NCBI GenBank assembly: GCA_947474395.1
Contig: CANJID010000003.1
Coordinates: 1-64,000, forward strand
Direction of reading: 5' to 3'
DNA from: Caulobacterales bacterium
Lineage (GTDB): Bacteria; Pseudomonadota; Alphaproteobacteria; Caulobacterales; Caulobacteraceae
Length of the DNA stretch: 64,000 nt
In this document: in pieces, positions 58,843-64,000 of the stretch
Layout: each line of letters begins with the position of its first letter
Numbering within the stretch: position 1 is the stretch's first letter
Notes under the pieces: model-generated
Told to the model about the DNA's origin: nothing
Seen by the model: the letters and a program-made list of their open reading frames with translations, nothing else
Database searches by the model: none
Position numbers and translations under genes: made by a program

Positions 58843-61228
58843 GACCCTGCTCAACGGCTTGAGGGTTCTGGAGCTTCCGGGGCTCGGCGGGGCCTGCGGC
58901 GCTTTCCTGGCCAGCCTCGGCGCCGACGTGGTGAAGCTGGAGCCGCCCGAGGGCGAGGCGCAGCGCCGCCTCGCGGACGGCGCGCCGGACCCGGCCTGGA
59001 CGGCGCGGAACCTGCGCAAGCGCAGCGTGGTCGCCGATCTGGAGAGCGCCGCGGGGCGCAAGCTGGCGCAACGCCTGGCCGCGCGCTGCGATGTCCTGAT
59101 CGAGTCGCTGACGGAAACGAGAGCCAAGGACGTTGGCCTCGACCCGGCCGCCCTGTCGGCTCTCAATCCCCGCCTCGTGCAGGTCTCCATCACCCCCTTC
59201 GGCCGCACCGGGCCTTACGCCGACAATGCGGCGGGGGAACTGGTGGTCTCGGCCATGGGCGGCGCCTTGTGGACCGTCGGCGACGAGGACCGTCCGCCGG
59301 TCAAGGAGGCGCTCGACGCCTGCGTCTTCCACGCCTGCGCCGTCGCCGGCACGGGCGCCATGTTCGCCTGTTTCGAGCGCGAGGCGAGCGGCCTCGGCCA
59401 GCTGGTCGAGGTCTCGGCCCAGCAGGTCGCCGCCAGCCGCGCCACCAGCGGCCTACTCGCCTGGCAGTTCGACCAGCGGATCCTGAAGCGCACGGGGGTC
59501 AAGGTCTCCTACGGCACCGCCCAGGTGCGCTACATCTGGACCCTGGCCGACGGCTACTGCTTCCACGGCCTGATGTCGGGCAAGATCGGCGCGCCCGCCA
59601 ACACCGCCCTCAGCGCCTGGATGGACGAGGCCGGCTTCGACAATCCCATGCAGGGCGTGGAGTGGGAGCGCTACGACCGGGGCTCCCTGCCGGCGGACAC
59701 GCGCCTGGTCTGGGAGGCGGCCATCGACCGCTTCTTCCGCAGCCGCACCCGCGCCGACATCTCAGGTGAAGGACGGCGGCGGGGGATCAACGCCACCGTG
59801 GCCGCCGAGCCCGCCGACGTCCTGGCCGACCCGCACCTGGCCGCCCGCGCCTTCTTCGAGGAGACCGCCGACGGCCTGAAGGCGCCCGCCCGCTTCGTCC
59901 GCCTGGCGGGGCTCGAGCCGCCGCCGCTCACCCCCGCGCCGGCGGTGGGGGAGGGGAGCGAGGCGGTCTTACGCGACTGGTCCGCGCTTCCGCCCGCCAA
60001 GGTCCCGCCCTCGCCGCGCAGCACGCCGCCTCTGGCGGGCGTGAAGGTGCTCGACTTCTCCTGGGCCCTGGTGGGTTCGATCACCACCAAGATCCTGGCC
60101 GACTTCGGCGCCGAGGTGGTCAAGGTCGAGTCCTCGACCCGGCCCTGCCTCAGCCGCATCGACGTGCAGGTCTCCGCGTCGAAGCGCGGGGAGTTCGACG
60201 ACAAGCCCTGGTTCGCCCACCTCAACAGCTCCAAGCGGAGCCTGCGCCTGAACATGAAGCGCCCCGGCTGGCGCGACGTGATCGATCCCCTGGTCGAATG
60301 GGCCGACGTGGTGGTGGAGAACTTCTCCCCCGGAACCATGAAGTCCCTGGGCCTCGACTACGAGAGCCTGTCGGCCCGCCGCCCCGACCTCGTCATGGTC
60401 TCGGGCAGCGTCTTCGGCCAGACGGGGCCCCTGGCCCGCGAGTGGGGCGTGGACGGCACGGGGGCCGCGCTCTCCGGCCGCCTCTTCCTCAGCGGCTGGC
60501 CTGACCGCCCGCCGCTCAATCCCAGCTCGACGCCCTACGGGGACGTGATCCTGCCGCCGATGATGGCCGCCGCAGCCGCCGCAGCCCTGGCCCGCCGCAA
60601 CCGCACGGGCCTTGGCCTGCACATAGACGCCAGCATGTACGAGGCCTGCGTGCAGCAGATGGCCGGAGCCATCGCCCGGGCCCAGCTCGGCGCCGCACCG
60701 CGCCGCGCCGGCAACCGCGACCCGGGCGTCCTGCACCAGGGGGTCTATCCCGCCGAGGGCGAGGAGCGCTGGATCGCCGTCACCTTCGAGGACGCCGCCG
60801 CCTGGACACGCTTCGCGGCGCTGGCCGCCGGCACGCAATGGCCGCGGGCGAGCGACATAGCCGGCGCGGACGGCGCGGCCCTGGACAGCCTCGACGCCGC
60901 GATCGGCCAATGGACCGCCGGCTTCGAGCGCTTTGAGCTGATGCGCCGACTTCAGGGCGCGGGCATCGCCGCCGGGGTGGTGCAGGACCCCTCCGATATG
61001 GTCGAGCGCGACCCGCAGCTCCGCGCGCGGGACTTCCTGGTGACCGTTGACCACCCCCTGCTGGGCGCCTTCGAGCACCAGGCCACGCCGCTTTGCCTGT
61101 CGCGCACCCCTTCGCGCATGGCGCCGGCGCCCCGCCTCGGCCAACACACCGAGGCGATCGTGCGGGAGATCTGCGCCATGCCCGAGGCGGCCTTCGCCGA
61201 GCTCCAGAGTTCAGGATTGTTCGAATGA
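58835..61228 (+). CDS. Fused double CaiB/BaiF-family CoA-transferase
   Basis: 797 residues: two class III CoA-transferase domains in one chain, residues about 5-385 and 410-790. Domain 1 starts LRVLELPGLGGACGAFLASLGADVVKLE. Domain 2 starts VKVLDFSWALVGSITTKILADFGAEVVKVE. At the catalytic-Asp position domain 1 has Gln (LVEVSAQQVAAS) and domain 2 has Glu (HIDASMYEACVQ). Glu occurs in some family members, whereas Gln makes domain 1 an unlikely transferase by itself. Fused enzymes of this kind act on unusual acids. It overlaps the preceding gene by 8 bases and the next by 4. Confidence 0.85.
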   Translation: MAETLLNGLRVLELPGLGGACGAFLASLGADVVKLEPPEGEAQRRLADGAPDPAWTARNLRKRSVVADLESAAGRKLAQRLAARCDVLIESLTETRAKDVGLDPAALSALNPRLVQVSITPFGRTGPYADNAAGELVVSAMGGALWTVGDEDRPPVKEALDACVFHACAVAGTGAMFACFEREASGLGQLVEVSAQQVAASRATSGLLAWQFDQRILKRTGVKVSYGTAQVRYIWTLADGYCFHGLMSGKIGAPANTALSAWMDEAGFDNPMQGVEWERYDRGSLPADTRLVWEAAIDRFFRSRTRADISGEGRRRGINATVAAEPADVLADPHLAARAFFEETADGLKAPARFVRLAGLEPPPLTPAPAVGEGSEAVLRDWSALPPAKVPPSPRSTPPLAGVKVLDFSWALVGSITTKILADFGAEVVKVESSTRPCLSRIDVQVSASKRGEFDDKPWFAHLNSSKRSLRLNMKRPGWRDVIDPLVEWADVVVENFSPGTMKSLGLDYESLSARRPDLVMVSGSVFGQTGPLAREWGVDGTGAALSGRLFLSGWPDRPPLNPSSTPYGDVILPPMMAAAAAAALARRNRTGLGLHIDASMYEACVQQMAGAIARAQLGAAPRRAGNRDPGVLHQGVYPAEGEERWIAVTFEDAAAWTRFAALAAGTQWPRASDIAGADGAALDSLDAAIGQWTAGFERFELMRRLQGAGIAAGVVQDPSDMVERDPQLRARDFLVTVDHPLLGAFEHQATPLCLSRTPSRMAPAPRLGQHTEAIVREICAMPEAAFAELQSSGLFE

Positions 61229-62547
61229 GCCAGGCCACAGTCACCCGCACCGGGGAGCGCAGCACCAAGCTCCTGCGCTCGACCGCCGAAGCCAACGCCT
61301 TCCAGAAGGCCTTCATCCAGACCCTGCGCGAGAAGGTGATCGAGAACGGCGAGCCCTTCGCCATCGCCCAGGCCGACACCCCGCACGAAATCTTCCACGC
61401 CATGGACATCGCCCTGGTGACCAACCAGTGGTGGGCGGCCTACATCGCCGCCAAGCAGCTCTCGCCCTACTATTTCGAGGTGATGGAACGGGAGGGCTTT
61501 CCGGCCTCCAGCTGCCGCTACTGTTCGCTGGGCCTGGCCTGCACCCTGGACAACGATCCCTCCAAGGCGCCCTGGGGCGGGCTGCCCAAGCCGGTGGTGC
61601 TGGTGGCGCGCCTGACCTGTGATTGCATCCAGCGGGTGTTCGCCCTGTGGGCGGAGGCCCTCGGCTCGCGGTTCTACGCCCTCGAGGCGCCCGGCTGGGA
61701 GCACAAGGACCCCCGCTGGTTCGAGCACAACGACACCGACTGGGAGGAGGTCTACGGCTCCCAGCGCATCGACCTGATGGTCGAGGAGATGAAGGGCCTG
61801 ATCGCGCTCCTGGAGGAGGAAACCGGGCGAACCTTCGAGCGCGATCACTTCGTCGCCCTGATGGAGCGGATCAACGAGCAGGAGGAGCTTCTGAAGGAGG
61901 CCTCCAACCTCGTTACTCGCACGCGGCCCTGTCCGGTGGGCATCGCCGAGCAGATGCCGAACGTGATGATCCCGCAGTGGCACCGGGGCTCGGAGTGGGC
62001 GGTCGAGCACGCCCGCCGCTTCCGCGACGAGGTGAAGGCGCGAGTAGACGCGGGTCTCGGCACGGTGCCGAACGAGAAAATCCGCCTGATGTGGATCGGC
62101 GCGGGCCTCTGGCACGACCCAGGCTTCTACAACGCCCTGGAGGAGCGCCACGGGGCGGTGTTCGCCTGGTCAATGTACCTGCCGTTCGCCGGAGCCAACT
62201 ACATCCGCTACGATCTTTCCGATCCCTTGCGGGCCCTGGCCAGTCGCATCTGCAGCATGAACGAGGTGCTTCACCTGCCACCCTGGATGAACACCTGGAT
62301 GGTCTCGGAGGCCAAGGCCTGCGAGATCGACGCGGTGATCATGCTGACGCCGCGGACCAACCGGCTGTCGGTCAGCGGGACCAAGCTGACCCGCGAGGCG
62401 TTGGAGGCGGCGGGGGTGCCCGTGTTCGAAATGAGCGCCGACATGGTCGACGCCACCAACTGGAGCCACGATGGAATGGTGGACGCCGTTTCCACCTTCC
62501 TAACCGAACGGGTCGAGTCTCGCCTCGATCCCGCTCAAGTCCGTTAG
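61225..62547 (+). CDS. 2-hydroxyacyl-CoA dehydratase (HgdB/BcrC)-like subunit, cysteine-retaining
   Basis: 440 residues from ATG 61225 (ATGA overlap with the CoA-transferase). It has Cys97, Cys100 and Cys106 (SSCRYCSLGLACTLDN), then Cys132 and Cys134 (RLTCDCIQRVFALWAEALG), which correspond to cluster-binding positions of the family. The C-terminal half has the typical KACEIDAVIMLTP and FEMSADMVDATNWSHDGMVDAVSTFL, although the CDxR cysteine is Val here. With the cysteine-poor relative at 57703-58842 it would form a heterodimer. No ATP-dependent activator (HgdC/BadF type) is in the window. The family usually works anaerobically, which is odd among aerobic-looking genes. Confidence 0.75.
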   Translation: MSQATVTRTGERSTKLLRSTAEANAFQKAFIQTLREKVIENGEPFAIAQADTPHEIFHAMDIALVTNQWWAAYIAAKQLSPYYFEVMEREGFPASSCRYCSLGLACTLDNDPSKAPWGGLPKPVVLVARLTCDCIQRVFALWAEALGSRFYALEAPGWEHKDPRWFEHNDTDWEEVYGSQRIDLMVEEMKGLIALLEEETGRTFERDHFVALMERINEQEELLKEASNLVTRTRPCPVGIAEQMPNVMIPQWHRGSEWAVEHARRFRDEVKARVDAGLGTVPNEKIRLMWIGAGLWHDPGFYNALEERHGAVFAWSMYLPFAGANYIRYDLSDPLRALASRICSMNEVLHLPPWMNTWMVSEAKACEIDAVIMLTPRTNRLSVSGTKLTREALEAAGVPVFEMSADMVDATNWSHDGMVDAVSTFLTERVESRLDPAQVR

Positions 62548-62557
62548 GAGTACGCCT

Positions 62558-63064
62558 ATGTCCCCGAGATCGTCCGTCGCGCGCCGCGCCTCGTCCGCCG
62601 GCTCCACGGCTCCTGAGAGCGTCGACCTCGGCGTCCTGAAGGATATGCTGGGCTTTCGCCTGAGGCGGATCCAGAACCACCTGTCGAAGAACTTCGCCGA
62701 ACGGCTCGCCGGCCGGGACATCAAGCCGGGGGAGTTCAGCGCCCTCGCCCTGATCGCGGCCAATCCGGGGATATCGCAGATCCAGCTCGCCACCGAGGGG
62801 GGCTTCGACAAGGCCGCCCTGGTGGTGCTGCTCGACGACCTGGAGCGCTGGGGCTGGGCGGTGCGCCGCCGCTCCACCGCGGACCGCCGGCGCCACGCCC
62901 TGGAGATCACGCCCAAGGGGGAGAAGGCCCTGGCCGAGCTGTTCGCGATCGGCCTGGCCAACGAGGCGACCGTCACCGACGCCCTTGCGGAGGAGGAGCT
63001 GGCCAATCTCTACGCCGTCCTCGACCGCATCTACGGCCTGTGCTTCAGCGATGACCAGGCCTGA
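62558..63064 (+). CDS. MarR-family transcriptional regulator
   Basis: 168 residues from ATG 62558, preceded by TAGGAG. The DNA-binding part is LALIAANPGISQIQLATEGGFDKAALVVLLDDLERWGWAVRRRSTADRRRHALEITPKG. It is a close paralogue of the regulator at 5633-6157. It lies inside the TRAP/CoA operon, 10 bases after the dehydratase-like gene, and its end overlaps the DctP gene by 14 bases. It probably controls this operon through the palindrome at 55781-55800, responding to the transported acid or its CoA ester. Confidence 0.9.
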   Translation: MSPRSSVARRASSAGSTAPESVDLGVLKDMLGFRLRRIQNHLSKNFAERLAGRDIKPGEFSALALIAANPGISQIQLATEGGFDKAALVVLLDDLERWGWAVRRRSTADRRRHALEITPKGEKALAELFAIGLANEATVTDALAEEELANLYAVLDRIYGLCFSDDQA

Positions 63065-64000
63065 CCGCAGAGCCTGGCGCGCCGCCGGCTTAAGCCTCCT
63101 GGTCCTCGGCGCGGCGGCGCTGGCGTCGATGGGCGCGGCCTTCGCGGCCGCCGGTCCGGCGAAGCCCATCGTCCTGCGCTATGCCTCGCCCTATCCGCCG
63201 GGCCATCCCTTCAGCCGCGCCGACATCGCCTGGATGAAGCGGGTGGAGGGCCTGTCGGGCGGCCGGCTGAAGGTCCAGCCCTTCTGGGGCGGCACCCTCA
63301 TCTCGAGCGACAGCGCCATACTGGAGCTGCGCCACGGGGTGGCCGACATCGCCCTGATCACCCCGATCTACATGCGCGGCGGGGCCCAGGCGATCAAGCT
63401 GCAGGCCGGCTTCTACGCCGGTGCGCGCACGCCCATCGAGCAGGTGGCCGTCTATCGCTGCCTGCAGCGAGACTTTCCGGTCCTGCGCCAGGAAGTGGAG
63501 GGGGTCAGGGTGCTGGCCATCCAGGGCGGCAACCTGCCCAACATCCTCACCCGCGACCGCCCGGTCACCAAGCTTTCCGATCTCAAGGGCCTGCGCCTGC
63601 GCACCCCCACAGAGATCGCCCCCGCGCTGCGTAACCTCGGCGCCGATCCCGTCACCATGTCGATGGCGGAGGTCTATTCGGCCCTCTCGAAGGGCGTGGT
63701 CGATGGGGTGGTGGCGCCTGCCGACACCATCCGCTCGCTGCACTTCTCGGAGGTGACGCGCTACCTCGGCACGATCGAGGTCGCGCGCGGGGCCTATCCG
63801 TCCCGGGCCATTTCGGGGCGGTCCTGGGATCGCCTGCCGCCCGACCTGCAGAAAATCCTGGCCGACAGCCAGCCCTACTGGGAGGCCCAGCTCAGCGAGC
63901 TCGTGCTCAAGGCGGAAGCTGAGGGGATCGAGTTCGGCAAGGCCAACGGCATCAAGACCGTCATCTTCGATCCGGCCGACCAGCAGCGCTTCAATGCTCT
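63051..64000 (+). CDS. TRAP transporter substrate-binding protein (DctP-type), C-terminus beyond window
   Basis: ATG 63051 lies inside the end of the MarR gene. The frame stays open to the window edge, so at least 316 residues are encoded and the C-terminus is missing. A signal peptide (RAAGLSLLVLGAAALASMGAAFAAA) is followed by IVLRYASPYPPGHPFSRADI and the segment GGRLKVQPFWGGTLISSDSAILELRHGVADIALI. The DctP ligand-anchoring region is DLKGLRLRTPTEIAPALRNLGADPVTMSMAEVYSALSKGVVDG, with the conserved Arg in LRLRTP. It captures an organic acid in the periplasm for DctQM encoded at the operon start. Confidence 0.88.
   Translation, partial: MTRPDRRAWRAAGLSLLVLGAAALASMGAAFAAAGPAKPIVLRYASPYPPGHPFSRADIAWMKRVEGLSGGRLKVQPFWGGTLISSDSAILELRHGVADIALITPIYMRGGAQAIKLQAGFYAGARTPIEQVAVYRCLQRDFPVLRQEVEGVRVLAIQGGNLPNILTRDRPVTKLSDLKGLRLRTPTEIAPALRNLGADPVTMSMAEVYSALSKGVVDGVVAPADTIRSLHFSEVTRYLGTIEVARGAYPSRAISGRSWDRLPPDLQKILADSQPYWEAQLSELVLKAEAEGIEFGKANGIKTVIFDPADQQRFNA

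Noticed and set aside
1-64000. CRISPR array, tRNA, rRNA, transposase or integrase genes
   Set aside because: None was seen: no regularly spaced repeats, no cloverleaf or conserved rRNA segments, and no DDE or recombinase motifs in any plausible protein.

Overview
The window is high-GC DNA (strong preference for codons ending in G or C) with two large TonB-dependent receptors, PQQ dehydrogenases, many MFS carriers, CaiB-type CoA-transferases and MarR/IclR/GntR/XRE regulators. This composition suggests an aerobic alphaproteobacterium, most likely Caulobacteraceae (Phenylobacterium-like). The taxonomic call is an inference. No rRNA, tRNA, CRISPR array, transposase or integrase was seen. The window reads as an accessory catabolic region with short, often overlapping operons and several scars of past recombination.

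Layout. 1-6157: a secreted di-heme cytochrome/TonB-receptor unit, including a partial paralogue of the cytochrome at the left edge, divergent from a MarR regulator. 6158-9480: two rearrangement scars. An MFS 5' end is joined to the 3' end of malate synthase G, and a truncated secreted protein faces a truncated MFS gene, with a TauD-type dioxygenase between them. 9488-15093: amidohydrolase, flavin monooxygenase, CMD protein, HpcH/HpaI aldolase, IclR regulator and a small Cys-rich protein. 15269-23239: PQQ/cytochrome dehydrogenase translationally coupled to a MetE-like protein, an MFS carrier, FAH-family and VOC proteins, a secreted hypothetical and a GNAT. 23252-28173: metallo-hydrolase and methyltransferase pair, then a TonB receptor bracketed by a 62-bp direct repeat derived from the neighbouring DUF3237 gene.

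28117-34634 is a six-gene leftward operon: 2-oxoacid dehydrogenase E1 alpha, E1 beta, aldehyde dehydrogenase, E2, M24-fold protein, DUF3237. A divergent GntR regulator and two MFS genes follow. 38109-42116 holds two hydroxyisobutyrate-dehydrogenase-like paralogues, a COG0523 GTPase and a Gfo/Idh/MocA oxidoreductase. 42121-43553 holds three tandem DoxX-like membrane proteins, two of them with duplicated promoters. 43757-45859 is a quinohemoprotein dehydrogenase with codon use unlike its neighbours, followed by two gene remnants. 46220-53754 holds an orphan EboE-like protein, another DoxX protein, an SDR without its catalytic Tyr/Lys, a bicupin, an XRE-cupin regulator, a second MetE-like protein, an NTF2-fold protein and an MFS carrier. 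53844-54280 is another scar.

54415-64000 is the most interesting part. A CaiB-type CoA-transferase is divergent from a compact operon encoding TRAP DctQ and DctM, a cysteine-poor 2-hydroxyacyl-CoA dehydratase-like subunit, a fused double CoA-transferase, a cysteine-retaining 2-hydroxyacyl-CoA dehydratase-like subunit, a MarR regulator and TRAP DctP (cut by the window edge). A perfect inverted repeat lies in the divergent promoter. The simplest reading is uptake of an organic acid, CoA activation by transfer, and an unusual CoA-ester transformation in an organism that otherwise looks aerobic.
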